Source: Spirulinaceae cyanobacterium SM2_1_0
GTDB taxonomy: Bacteria; Cyanobacteriota; Cyanobacteriia; Cyanobacteriales; Spirulinaceae
Assembly: GCA_012031265.1 (NCBI GenBank)
Contig: JAAUTY010000056.1
Span: 1-33,668 of the forward strand
DNA: 33,668 bases
Reading direction: 5' to 3'
Shown: piece by piece, positions 23,858 through 32,680 of the stretch
How the letters are laid out: each line of letters opens with the position of its first letter
Numbering within the stretch: the first letter of the stretch is position 1
Notes under the pieces: model-generated
What the model was told of the DNA's origin: nothing
Databases searched by the model: none
What the model saw: the letters and a program-made list of their open reading frames with translations, nothing else
Program-made: the position numbers and the translations under genes

Positions 23858-24001
23858 ATGTCGAATAAGGGATTGCCATTAAACGAGCAGGCTTTTTCTG
23901 TGCCGAGGCTTCGACGCTGGACACAAGCCATGCTCGGGGCGATCGCCACAACAGTCGCGATTTGTCTGGTTGCGGGCGCTTGGTTAATACAGAGGGACTG
24001 A
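23858..24001 (+). CDS. Possible 47-residue single-helix membrane protein
   Basis: ATG at 23858, TGA at 23999-24001. The product has a polar start (MSNKGLPLNEQAF), a basic RLRRW just before one hydrophobic stretch MLGAIATTVAICLVAGAWLI, and a short IQRD tail. The positive-inside charge and helix are convincing as a small membrane protein. There is no clear ribosome-binding site and no family I can name. A competing frame (TTG 23962 to 24222) overlaps its end. The remaining sequence to 24226 holds nothing else that I can support. Confidence 0.4.
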   Translation: MSNKGLPLNEQAFSVPRLRRWTQAMLGAIATTVAICLVAGAWLIQRD

Positions 24002-24226
24002 CAGCGGCGAGCACCCAACTTTTGCGTAGCCTGGACTTACCCGATGTGCCAACCTTGCTAACTGAAACCCTCTTGCCATCGTGGCACCCTAAAAAGCATT
24101 TACGTGTCAGGAGGGCAAACGAGCCACACGACAACGGGCACACACTAGACGACACGGACATCGATTCAGAGATACTCAGGTTTCAGGAGCAAAAGATTAA
24201 CGGCTGTACTCACAGCAAATGACCGG

Positions 24227-25171
24227 CTAGATGCGAAGCTGCTCTGTCCCTGGCAAGACGCCAAAAATTTTCTCGGAATAGGCAAACAGCTCGTCGTTAC
24301 TGACCAAACGGCGATAGGCCGGATCGTCAATCAACTTTTTCCAGCGGCCATGCACGTCCATCTTCGCCGCTTGACCGGTGAACTCGGTGCCGTCAAATGA
24401 GCTACCCCCCGCCCGCTTACTCACTTCGTCAATACCGGCGTCAGTAAAATTCATAGCGAGCTTTTCAGCCAGCTCACGCCGGTAGTCGATATTGTCTACC
24501 CAAAGGTTGTAGTTAACGCAGATCTTTTCGTTTTGCAGGTAATTCGTTTCGCCGAGAAATTCTTTGGCATACTCCAGCCAGAGATCGACAAATGAAATCT
24601 GGGTGGATTTGATCGCGAGGAAGCCACGCCTGATGCGGCTAGCGAGCAAATTGAAGGGATCACGCAAAATGATCAGATCATAGATCCGCTGACTGCGTCC
24701 GAAGTACATGTCATGTTTCGCCCAAAACTTAGAGTCAACAATTTTGCTCAGAGGATGGTCTTCGTAGTTGTAGACCAAACATTCTGTCGGCACAAAGTTG
24801 CCCAAAGATTCTTGGCGAATGCGCTCAATTTCTTTGGGATATTCGGGGTAGTGATCGCACCAATATTCGTACTCGTGACGAAAGGGATTTTCGTAGACGG
24901 GAATGTCGTTGAGGTGACGAAACCGTCCCGCGTGCTGACGCTTCAGCCAGCGGATTAGGGCGTGGTTGCCGGTGCGCCGTAGGCCGACCATGCGAATTTC
25001 CTTTTCGTTCACCAGCGGCGGCGGGGTCGTCGCTACTTGGCGTTGGCGCTGAGCATCCTGAAAGATATGGAGCACCTTGCGACGCAGCTTCCGGGTTGCA
25101 AAGCCCGGCTTGCTCAGTGCTTTGACGATTAAGGGCTTTTGGTACATGGGCAGTGTCATGAAGCAAAGCAT
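24227..25171 (-). CDS. Sulfotransferase-like P-loop protein
   Basis: A 314-residue soluble protein from the ATG at 25171 (GTG at 25180 and ATG at 25147 are alternatives). RMVGLRRTGNHALIRWLKRQ, around residue 65, matches the 5'-phosphosulfate-binding loop of sulfotransferases. YDLIILRDPFNLLASRIRRG matches the 3'-phosphate-binding region with its Arg and Ser. PAPS-dependent transfer of sulfate to a glycan or lipid is the likely chemistry, but some members of this fold lack activity. No kinase or carrier gene is nearby. It is divergent from the broken glycosyltransferase gene at 25265, which suggests a surface-polysaccharide neighbourhood. Confidence 0.7.
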   Translation of the reverse strand: MLCFMTLPMYQKPLIVKALSKPGFATRKLRRKVLHIFQDAQRQRQVATTPPPLVNEKEIRMVGLRRTGNHALIRWLKRQHAGRFRHLNDIPVYENPFRHEYEYWCDHYPEYPKEIERIRQESLGNFVPTECLVYNYEDHPLSKIVDSKFWAKHDMYFGRSQRIYDLIILRDPFNLLASRIRRGFLAIKSTQISFVDLWLEYAKEFLGETNYLQNEKICVNYNLWVDNIDYRRELAEKLAMNFTDAGIDEVSKRAGGSSFDGTEFTGQAAKMDVHGRWKKLIDDPAYRRLVSNDELFAYSEKIFGVLPGTEQLRI

Positions 25172-25264
25172 CTTGTCCACAGTTTAACCCTGTTTCAGTA
25201 ACCGCGCTGACTTGGCGATCGCCAAAGGTTAAACTGAATCCGAAGCCCGCCGCACGCTAGCACC

Positions 25265-26496
25265 ATGCAGATTCTCATGCTTTCTTCGACATTTCCCTAC
25301 CCGCCCAGTCGCGGCGGTACCGAAATTCGTACCTTCAATCTGCTCAAGCATTTGCAGCAGCATCACGACGTTACCCTCCTAGCGCAGCGCCACGCGCACA
25401 TCACCGATGCCGACGTTGCCGCGCTGCAACAGACGGTCAGCGAACTGCGTCTCTTCCCCCTGCCGGCTGATCCGCCAGCGGGTCGAGGCGCTAGCCAGTT
25501 GCTGAGCAAGGCGCAACGCTTTGGGACAGCACTACTCGAGGCGACGCCACCCAACGTCCGACATCGCTACTCACCGGAGCTACAAGCTTGGGTCGATGCA
25601 GCCGTGCGCGAGGGTCGCTGCCAGGCGATCACCTGTGAACATAGTGTCAACGAGATCTATGTGCGCCCTGAATTTCGCCAACAGGTGAAAACCTTGGTCA
25701 ATGTCCACAGCTCGCTCTATGCCTGGGTGCGGACTCACCTTGAGATGGGAGCTTCACCACACCCACTCCGCGATCGCTCTATCTCAACTTGTTGCTGGAG
25801 CGCTACGAAAAGCGCTATTGTGCCAAATTTACCGACATCGTGGTGACGACGACTGACGACCGCGATCAATTGCATCAGTTCGCACCCCAAGCGCAGATTC
25901 ATGTCATCCCCAACGGCGTTGATTTGGACATCTTCCAGCAGCGTGATCGCGATCCTGGTGGCTATGGTTTGGTCTTCGTCGGCGACATGAGCGCTTCCCA
26001 CAATATTGACGCGGCACGTTTCTTTGCGCTGGAAGTGTTGCCGCCTTTGCAACAAGCCTATCCAGACGCCACGTTTGCCATCGTTGGCGGTCGGCCGACG
26101 GCTGCCGTCAAGGCTCTGGGCGATCGCCCCGGCGTGACCGTCACCGGTCGCGTGCCCTCGACCGTTGAGTATATGCACCAGTCTGCTGTCTGCGTGGTGC
26201 CACTCCGGACTGGCTTTGGGATCAAGAACAAAACCCTGGAAGCGATGGCAGCGGGGGTTCCGGTCGTAGCGAGCGATCGCGGCCTCGAGGGCTTGACGGT
26301 TGATGCAGCAGGCACACCACTCCGAGCGTTACGGGCGAATCGGATTGACGAGTATGTTGCGGCAATTGGTCGTCTGTATGAGGATGCGGCGTTACGATCT
26401 GAGTTGGCTGTGAACGGCCGCGCTTTGATTGAAGCGGACTATACTTGGGAGCAAGCCGGACGACGTTACGAAGCGGTACTGGCCGCGAGCATTTGA
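25265..26496 (+). pseudogene. GT4-type glycosyltransferase broken by a -1 frameshift
   Basis: Two overlapping frames together make one GT-B glycosyltransferase. The first (from ATG 25265) gives the N-terminal domain with STFPYPPSRGGTEIRTFNLL. It then leaves the correct frame and stops at 25846. The second frame picks up LYLNLLLERYEKRYC from about 25777 and runs to 26496 with IPNGVDLDIF, VGGRPTAAV, and the donor-binding GFGIKNKTLEAMAAGVPVVAS. The break lies at CGCTC after a HIP1 site (25770-25777); one missing C would restore DRLYLNLL. A sequencing error and a true inactivation cannot be told apart here. The intact protein would be about 410 residues, probably a cytoplasmic sugar transferase for polysaccharide or lipid. 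Confidence 0.8.
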
Positions 26497-26499
26497 TTC

Positions 26500-26514
26500 G
26501 GAACACCGGGTTCC
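26500..26514 (+). terminator. Small hairpin after the glycosyltransferase
   Basis: GGAAC pairs with GTTCC across an ACCGG loop, just 3 bases after the stop. It has only five pairs and no U-run, so it is a weak terminator candidate between two converging genes. Confidence 0.3.
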
Positions 26515-26623
26515 AAGATGGGCAGCACTGACAGGAAGGCAATCGGTTGGGTTGCTCCCGGCGCGTTTTGAGTTTGGGCGGGTCAGTCATCGCTAGTTCC
26601 GCCTTGGGTCGTGCGATCACCTC

Positions 26624-27712
26624 CTAACTTTTCGTTGCTGGCGGCTGGCTCGGTTTTTCTCCCGCCAAGATCCAGCTTGTAAAGCCCAGAGGCGGAGCCA
26701 GCCAGCGGCCCTGATACTTAACGCCAAAGTGCAAGTGTGGCCCCGTGCCAGCTGTGCCAGTTGTGCCGAAGCTGCTCCCGGCTGGGTAGATACCGGGGCG
26801 ACAGGTTTGCAGATGGTGGGCGATGAATGTCCAGCCGGGGAGGGATTGGCTCTCGATCTGGGCGTAGGTTCCCCAGGGCGGCTGCTGGATACACTCGACA
26901 CGGGCACTGCTATCTGGTTGGGCGATCGCCGCCAGCGGGGTCCCGATCGGCGTGCCCACATCTACACCACGATGCGCCACACAGCCGGAAATATTTTGTG
27001 CGTCGATCTCCTCTAGGCTTTTGCCCAGACACTCAGAGCGACTACGCTGACCGGTGCTCGGATGCACCGGCCGCACGCGGTAGACATCGGTGACCCGGTA
27101 GCTGGTGTTGCGACCGGCGACACGCTGCTGGCGATTCGGCGTCGCCGCTAGCTCGGGCGTCCCAAAAAAGGCAGGGAGTTGTTGGGGCGGCACAGTCACT
27201 GGGGCAACCGGACTGGGGGCAGTGGGGGAACTGGGCGGAGCCGGGTTGGGGAGCGACGGGCGATCGCGCAGACTCGGGTGAATCACGGTGATGTAGGCAA
27301 TGCCCAGCACCAGTAAACCCAGCAGCGCCAAGGTCGAACGTTGCGATCGCCGCGCCTGACGCTCAACCAAGAGGCGATCGAGTTTGCGTTCGAGGCGGTC
27401 GGTCTGGCTGTAGAGGCTGAACAGATGACCGAGCAGGCGGTTTTCGGTGTCTTGGAGGTGTGCGAGCAGGCGGCGGCGATCGCGACGCTGGTCATGTTGC
27501 AGTTGTGTTTGTAGGGCTGTGATCGTCGCCAGCGATTGACTGGTTGGCGGTTCAGTCGGGGTGGCGGATGGGGTAGAGTCGGCGCGCGGCGGCGGTGGTG
27601 CCACGTCCGGTTCGGTTAAAATCTCGGCCTCGAGGATTTCGGGTTGCGAGGGAGGATCGAGGGGATCAATGGGTGATCGGGGGCGATCGCGGTGGTTCTG
27701 GGCAGAGGGCAT
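26624..27712 (-). CDS. Second membrane-anchored M23 peptidase
   Basis: A 362-residue protein with a different build from the other M23 gene. An acidic/Pro-rich cytoplasmic region (1-57), a coiled-coil stretch (about 58-120, LQTQLQHDQRRDRRRLL), one membrane helix (127-144), a Pro-rich linker (150-180), and then the M23 domain. The zinc motifs are HRGVD at 247-251 and HLHFG at 326-330, with AHH at 298-300. Four cysteines in the exported part (in ECLG, SGCV, VECI and QTCR) may form disulfides. It would act on peptidoglycan in the periplasm while its coil contacts a cytoplasmic partner. It is not in an operon with any division gene here. Upstream, a 6-pair hairpin (27803-27820) lies in the 228-base gap. 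Confidence 0.8.
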   Translation of the reverse strand: MPSAQNHRDRPRSPIDPLDPPSQPEILEAEILTEPDVAPPPPRADSTPSATPTEPPTSQSLATITALQTQLQHDQRRDRRRLLAHLQDTENRLLGHLFSLYSQTDRLERKLDRLLVERQARRSQRSTLALLGLLVLGIAYITVIHPSLRDRPSLPNPAPPSSPTAPSPVAPVTVPPQQLPAFFGTPELAATPNRQQRVAGRNTSYRVTDVYRVRPVHPSTGQRSRSECLGKSLEEIDAQNISGCVAHRGVDVGTPIGTPLAAIAQPDSSARVECIQQPPWGTYAQIESQSLPGWTFIAHHLQTCRPGIYPAGSSFGTTGTAGTGPHLHFGVKYQGRWLAPPLGFTSWILAGEKPSQPPATKS

Positions 27713-27940
27713 GAGTTAGAGCAACGCAGAATGCCAATGAGTCAAACGGTTTTGTCGCGGCGAGATGACTGGTGAAGAGCAGCGAGCCAAAGAGCTAGTT
27801 GGTGAGCCGCAGCAGGCTCAATAGCTTATTATAGTATATCCGTACTGCTTTGGGGTATGATAGGCTACACTATCCCTGCTTGTACAAGCCTCAGATTGTC
27901 CCCAGCGGCGATCGCCCCTTTGCCTCCCCTTGCCCCACTC

Positions 27941-28369
27941 ATGTCTACCCGCCTCTATTTCGCCGCGCCGCTCTTCACGGCGGCTGAACAAGCCTTCAAT
28001 GCCCAGCTCGCCCAGCAACTCGACCAGCTCGGCTGGCGGGTCTTTTTGCCCCAGGTGCGCTGTGCCGGTCTCACCACCAGTCAGGCGATCTACGGCCGCT
28101 GTCTGGAGGGTCTGACCCAGGCGGAAGTCGTCGTGGCGATTCTGGATGGGGCTGACGCTGATTCGGGAACCTGCTGGGAGTGCGGCTATGCCGTCGGGCA
28201 AAATATTCCCGTCGTCGCCGTCCGCACCGATTTCCGCCAGTCCGGAGACACGCGCGGCTTTAATGCCATGCTCCTCCACTCAGCCGCCGCTACAGTTGAA
28301 GCAAAAACCCACTTGGCGACCCACATCCACGAAGCCCTCTGCTCCGTCTTGGCACTGAGTAAACCCTAG
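27941..28369 (+). CDS. Nucleoside 2-deoxyribosyltransferase-like protein
   Basis: A 142-residue Rossmann-like protein. It begins MSTRLYFAAPLFTAAEQAFN, the classic N-terminal motif of this family. Further on come DGADADSGTCWECGYAVGQN, which contains the catalytic Glu and binding Asp, and VVAVRTDFRQSGD. Members move or hydrolyse the 2-deoxyribose of nucleosides or, in related groups, nucleoside monophosphates. Which reaction this copy performs is not visible. The ATG at 27941 is chosen over an in-frame start at 27857, since the family begins directly with this strand. A possible -10 (TATGAT) sits at 27856-27861. It lies 108 bases before the precorrin-8X methylmutase gene on the same strand. Confidence 0.8.
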   Translation: MSTRLYFAAPLFTAAEQAFNAQLAQQLDQLGWRVFLPQVRCAGLTTSQAIYGRCLEGLTQAEVVVAILDGADADSGTCWECGYAVGQNIPVVAVRTDFRQSGDTRGFNAMLLHSAAATVEAKTHLATHIHEALCSVLALSKP

Positions 28370-28477
28370 CGCTGAATCTAGACGCTGCTTGGGGGACGAG
28401 ACTCGGCCGCTGTCGCCATTGATCAACGCCAGTGCGTGAGAATATCTCCGGCCGCACCGGACATCCTGGAGTAGAAT

Positions 28478-29131
28478 GTGACATCGCATTATCCCCGCAA
28501 GCGCATGATGGAATGGCACCACACTGACGCGCAGAGTCTGGCAATCATCGATCGCGAGTTTGGCGAGCACCTGCTAGCTCCCGCCGAGTACGAGGTTGTC
28601 CGACGGGTGATCTATGCCACGGCCGATTTTGATTACAAGTCGCTGATTTCCTTTTCGGAGCGATCACTGCAAGCCGGTGCAGCCGCCCTCGCCGCACGCA
28701 CGACGATCGTTGTTGATGTACCGATGGTGCAAGTCGGCATCGCTCCTACCATTCAGCAGACTTTTGCCAATCCGGTGTATTGCAGCCTGGAGACCATTGC
28801 CCGCCCGCAGAAGGAAAAGACCCAGGCAGCCTGGGGATTGCGGACGCTAGCGCAGCGTTACCCAGAAGCGATTTTTGTGATCGGGCAAGCCCAGACTGCC
28901 TTGGTCGAGCTGGTCGAGCTCATTGAAGCCGAAGCAATCCGACCGGCGCTGGTGATTGGCACGCCCTGCGGTTTTGTCGATGCCGATGTCGCTAAGGAGC
29001 GTTTGCAGGATTCGCTCGTGCCCAATATCCGAGTCAGCGGCCGCAAAGGTGGCGCGACGGTGGCGGTAGCGATCGCCCTGGGTCTCGTCGATCTCGCCTG
29101 GGAAGCCTACGGCAAAAATGCCCAAGAGTAG
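28478..29131 (+). CDS. cobH: Precorrin-8X methylmutase homologue
   Basis: Catalyses the methyl shift from C-11 to C-12 that converts precorrin-8X (or its cobalt form) to hydrogenobyrinic acid (cobyrinic acid) in cobalamin synthesis. The 217-residue product has EWHHTDAQSLAIIDREFG, SLISFSERSL, GTPCGFVDADVAKERL and VSGRKGGATVAVAIALGL, all in family order. The position that is the catalytic His in characterised CobH (R-x-IHA) reads RRVIYATADFDY, with Tyr46. The start is GTG at 28478 with GGAG upstream; ATGs at 28505 and 28508 would remove only a short poorly conserved tip. No other corrin genes lie nearby, as is usual for scattered cyanobacterial cob genes. CbiC is the equivalent name in the anaerobic pathway. 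Confidence 0.85.
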   Translation: MTSHYPRKRMMEWHHTDAQSLAIIDREFGEHLLAPAEYEVVRRVIYATADFDYKSLISFSERSLQAGAAALAARTTIVVDVPMVQVGIAPTIQQTFANPVYCSLETIARPQKEKTQAAWGLRTLAQRYPEAIFVIGQAQTALVELVELIEAEAIRPALVIGTPCGFVDADVAKERLQDSLVPNIRVSGRKGGATVAVAIALGLVDLAWEAYGKNAQE

Positions 29132-29224
29132 GGGAGGGTTTCAAACCATCCGTTCCATATTGCGATTGGCGGGATTCACCATACGAATTGCGTATCACCC
29201 CAGGGAAGAGCCGCAGGCAGGCGA

Positions 29225-30100
29225 CTAAACCTGACCGCGTAAGGCGACCAGCTCGTCGCGTGAAGACGGGGGATCGTAGCCGAGGGCAAAGGCTTTGCGG
29301 CTGTCTAAAGTTAGATCAGCCGGGCGGGGCACGGGTAAAACGACATCCTCTTGGCGGCACGGATGCAAAGTCGCGGTGGGCAAGTCGAGCACCTCGGCCA
29401 TCAGCAAGCCAAACTCATAGCGCGATCGCCGCTCGCGCCCGCCCAGATGCAACAGCCCCGACCCTTTAGCCAATGCTAGCAGTAAGCCCTGGGTTGCCGT
29501 CGCCGCACTGACGGGCAGGCGGTACTCGTCGGTAAATAGGCGCAACGGCTCCCCAGCGCGCAAGGTTTGGGCAAACGCTTGCACAAAGCTCAAGGCTTGG
29601 GGTGCTGCCGGCCCAAACATCAGCGGCATCCGACAGACGGTAACACCGGGATGCGCGGCGAGCATGGCTTGCTCGGCGAGGACTTTGTGTTCGCCGTAGA
29701 TGCTGAGCGGGTTGACGGGTGAGTCCTCATCGTAGGGCGGCTGGCGGCCGTCGAAGACCAGATCCGAGGAAGTGAAGGCGCAGGGAAGCTGGCGGGTGGC
29801 GGCGAGTTCGGCGAGGTGGCGTGAACTGCGGACATTGATGCGGTAGGAAAGCTCGGCATCGGCCTGGCAATCTTTGGGCTTGGAGAGGGCGGCGAGATGG
29901 AGCACCGCGTCCGGCTGCACCTCGTCAAAGAGAGTTTGTAGGGCGGCGCGATCGCCCAGATCCACCTTGACCATCGCTACACCCGGCAGCGTCACTGGTC
30001 GTTGCCAATAGGTGCCATAGACTTGCCACTGCGATCGCGTCAGGTTGCAGACATGCCACCCTAGAAAACCACTCGCGCCGGTCACTAGCAACTTTTTCAT
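29225..30100 (-). CDS. RmlD-type NAD(P)-dependent sugar reductase/epimerase
   Basis: A 291-residue extended short-chain dehydrogenase. It opens MKKLLVTGASGFLGWHVCNL, the nucleotide-binding GxxGxxG, and has VDLGDRAALQTLFDEVQPDAV. Catalytic residues are a Ser/Ser/Asp group in FTSSDLVFDGRQPPY and the Tyr/Lys pair YGEHK. VFDG.QPPYDEDSPVNPLSIYG is the signature of dTDP-4-dehydrorhamnose reductase-like enzymes. The actual sugar nucleotide cannot be decided. The gene starts only 25 bases after the histidine-kinase stop on the same strand, so the two are probably co-transcribed, which is an unexpected pairing. Confidence 0.78.
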   Translation of the reverse strand: MKKLLVTGASGFLGWHVCNLTRSQWQVYGTYWQRPVTLPGVAMVKVDLGDRAALQTLFDEVQPDAVLHLAALSKPKDCQADAELSYRINVRSSRHLAELAATRQLPCAFTSSDLVFDGRQPPYDEDSPVNPLSIYGEHKVLAEQAMLAAHPGVTVCRMPLMFGPAAPQALSFVQAFAQTLRAGEPLRLFTDEYRLPVSAATATQGLLLALAKGSGLLHLGGRERRSRYEFGLLMAEVLDLPTATLHPCRQEDVVLPVPRPADLTLDSRKAFALGYDPPSSRDELVALRGQV

Positions 30101-30125
30101 TGTGCTTCACCGCACCGACTCACGC

Positions 30126-32258
30126 TTACTCATCGCCCGTTGTTTGGCTAGCGGTGAGGGGGAGCGTGACGGTAAATTCAGTGCCCTGTTGCGGCGTGGA
30201 CTGGCAAGTGAGCCGACCACCGTGGCGCTCGGTGATGATCTGGTAGCTGACCGACAGACCGAGACCTGTGCCTTGACCCACCGGCTTGGTGGTAAAGAAG
30301 GGATCGAAGATGCGCTGTTGGATCTCGACCGGGATGCCCAGCCCATTGTCAGCGATGCGGATGCTGGCTTCGCCAGTCGGGGTCAGCTCGGTGGCAATGC
30401 GAATGCAACGCGGTTGCGGCTGGCCGCTCGTCAACGAATACTGCTGATCGCGCGCGTCCAAAGCATCCAGCGCATTTACCAGCAGATTCATGAACACCTG
30501 ATTCAGTTGGCTCGGATAGCATTCAAGTCGCGGCAGCTCACCGTACTGTTTGACCAGCTCGATGCCGGGGCGATCATCATGGGGCTGGAAGCGGCTCTGC
30601 AACAACATCAGGGTGCTATCCAGACCGGCGTGTAGATCGACTTCCTTGAATGAGGACTCATCGGTGCGCGAAAAGGTTCGCAGCGAGGCGACGATCGTCT
30701 TAATGCGGTCGGCACCCGTGTACATCGAGTCTAGTAGCTTCGGCAGATCGTCGAGGAGAAAATCGATCTCAATCGCGGCCTCCTGCTCCCGAATCGCGGC
30801 TACCGGTTCTGGATAATGTTGTTGATAGTTGGCGAGCAAGGCCAGCAGGTCATTGAGGTAGCAGCGGGCGTGACTGAGGTTGCCGTAGATGAAGTTGACG
30901 GGATTGTTGATTTCGTGGGCGACGCCAGCAACCAATTGCCCCAGACTCGACATTTTTTCGGTCTGCACGAGTTGGGCTTGGGTCGCTTGTAGTTGGCGTA
31001 GCGCCTGCTCTAGATCGGCGGCTTGTTGGCGGAGGGTCACCTCAATGCGCTTGCGATCGCTGATATCCCGTGCAATCAGCGAGAAAAATTCAATCTCGCC
31101 CGCGTCATTGGTGTGGGCGATCGCCACCTGCGAGATCGGGATTTTTGTCCCATCTGGCTGTTGCAGCTCACCCTCGCCGCGCAAAATGCCGGTATGGCGC
31201 AATTCGGCAATACTGCGGTCACAACTCACCTCCCGCTCAGCGCAACCGATCAAGTCACGCAACTGCCAAGTAGTCAAGGATGCACCCGGAGCGAGGCCGA
31301 GTCGCTGGCGACCAGCGCGATTCAGGTGGCAGAGTTGACCATTGGCATCAGCGATCGCCACCAGATCGGTCGTCGCATCCAGCGCCGCCAGCAAGCGGAC
31401 TTGTTCGCGTTCTGCCTGCTTGCGTTCGCTGATGTCGGCGATCGCCGTGATGAAGTGTTGCGGTTGACCGGATACATCATAGGCCACCGTTTTAGTCAAA
31501 TTCACCCAAACGACCTGTCCATTTTTATGGATGTAGCGTTTTTCGATGGTGAAATTGGGGATTTCACCCGCGAGCAGACGAGCGAGATGGGGCTGCTCAA
31601 GCTGGTGATCGGCGGGATGGGTGATGTCGCGAAACTGCAAGCCCAATAACTCGGCCTCGCTGTAACCCAAAATCTCACACCAGCGCTGGTTGAGGCAGAC
31701 GAAGCGACCGTCCAGATTTTGGAAATTCAGCCCGACGCCAGCCCGCTCGAAGATCGTGCGTAGCTCGCTCTCACTGGCTTGGAACTGTTGCGGCTGGACG
31801 GCTGGGCGGGACTTGAGTCCCGCCTGGGTCGGTTGGGCAGTGTCGGCAGCCGGGACGGCGACGGCTTCGCTCCACAGCCAAACCCCATCGATACTGCCGT
31901 TCGGCCCACACCAAGGGCTGGTGCGCCAGCGTCGATAACTGAGACGATCACCGGCAATGCGGACTGGCTCCGCTTCACCCTCCACGGTTTCACCCGTGGT
32001 CAGACTATGCTGGCAGGCGCGCTGCCAATGGCGGGGCAGATCAGGTAGGAGTTGCACGAGCGTTTGACCGGCGAGGGGACGCGCGGTCAGACCAAAGTCA
32101 TGCCGCCAGCGTTGGCTCGCACCGATGCAGCATAACTGTCGATCAAAGCGGGCGATCGCGGTGGGGAGTGAGTCGAGGCTAGCATCCCAGCGATGACTGG
32201 GGGCATGAATCGAGTGCGTTCGTGGCGATCGCGCTCTTGAGGCGGGAACTTGAACCAT
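30126..32258 (-). CDS. Soluble three-PAS histidine kinase
   Basis: A 710-residue cytoplasmic sensor kinase without membrane helices. It has three PAS-like domains: about 26-130 (divergent), 163-280 (ending ITAIADISERKQAE) and 290-405 (ending LIARDISDRKRIE). A coiled coil follows, then the phosphoacceptor region GQLVAGVAHEINNPVNFIYG with His448. The ATPase domain has the N-box NQVFMNLLVNALDAL, the G1-type IADNGLGIPVEI, DPFFTTKPVGQGTGLGLS and a final TEFTVTLPL. The HEINNP box places it with NtrB/HPK4-type kinases. No response regulator is adjacent, and the signal is unknown. It is followed by the sugar reductase after 25 bases. Confidence 0.9.
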   Translation of the reverse strand: MVQVPASRARSPRTHSIHAPSHRWDASLDSLPTAIARFDRQLCCIGASQRWRHDFGLTARPLAGQTLVQLLPDLPRHWQRACQHSLTTGETVEGEAEPVRIAGDRLSYRRWRTSPWCGPNGSIDGVWLWSEAVAVPAADTAQPTQAGLKSRPAVQPQQFQASESELRTIFERAGVGLNFQNLDGRFVCLNQRWCEILGYSEAELLGLQFRDITHPADHQLEQPHLARLLAGEIPNFTIEKRYIHKNGQVVWVNLTKTVAYDVSGQPQHFITAIADISERKQAEREQVRLLAALDATTDLVAIADANGQLCHLNRAGRQRLGLAPGASLTTWQLRDLIGCAEREVSCDRSIAELRHTGILRGEGELQQPDGTKIPISQVAIAHTNDAGEIEFFSLIARDISDRKRIEVTLRQQAADLEQALRQLQATQAQLVQTEKMSSLGQLVAGVAHEINNPVNFIYGNLSHARCYLNDLLALLANYQQHYPEPVAAIREQEAAIEIDFLLDDLPKLLDSMYTGADRIKTIVASLRTFSRTDESSFKEVDLHAGLDSTLMLLQSRFQPHDDRPGIELVKQYGELPRLECYPSQLNQVFMNLLVNALDALDARDQQYSLTSGQPQPRCIRIATELTPTGEASIRIADNGLGIPVEIQQRIFDPFFTTKPVGQGTGLGLSVSYQIITERHGGRLTCQSTPQQGTEFTVTLPLTASQTTGDE

Positions 32259-32680
32259 AAAAGGATATGCCCACTCGGGGCCGAGGTTAAAGCGATTTCA
32301 AGACAATGCGTTATGGTGCGGTCTGCCTAGCGTCAAATTCAGAGCCGCGAACTGAACTATCGATCGGCAGTACGCCGATTGGACAAACAATGGCAAATAA
32401 TAGAGGATTCATTAATTAGCAGGGAGTGCATTCCCTAGGATGTGTCAGCGACTCTCAGTGCCTTAGCTCAGCCAAGTGACTCGAGCAGAGCGAAATCTTG
32501 ATTATTTCTTAAGCTTGTCACTAATCTTACCAAAGTCTGATGCCCAAGTAGCCTGTCCCGCGACAGACTTGGGAACCCGACAGTCACCCGCTCCTCCTCA
32601 TTTTGAACCGGGATCAATGGCTCTCCGCACCGGTTAATGACCGTGCGATCGCCCCGTCACGTTCTGAGCATCACGGACTG
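32259..32680. other. Intergenic region before the histidine kinase
   Basis: These 422 bases between the histidine-kinase start and the end of the methyltransferase fragment hold no gene that I can support. They contain two hairpins: AGGGA/TCCCT at 32421-32436, and the larger one at 32543-32573 listed separately. The sequence from about 32380 to 32540 is more AT-rich than its surroundings and probably includes the kinase promoter. Confidence 0.5.
32543..32573. terminator. Two-part hairpin, possible terminator or RNA element
   Basis: CCCAAGT (32543-32549) pairs with ACTTGGG (32567-32573), and inside it CTGTC pairs with GACAG around a CCGC loop; three bases (AGC) bulge on one side. This makes 12 pairs in all. 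It lies 108 bases after the methyltransferase fragment on the minus strand and lacks a U-run. It could be a terminator remnant or a structured RNA end. Confidence 0.45.

Noticed and set aside
23962-24222. 86-codon frame starting at TTG after the M23 gene
   Set aside because: TTG start, no ribosome-binding site, no recognisable motif, and conflict with the more membrane-like 47-residue frame. Could be a remnant, but not supported.
28370-28477. Cobalamin riboswitch before cobH
   Set aside because: The 108-base gap has only a short CCGG-type hairpin and no B12-box-like conserved block.
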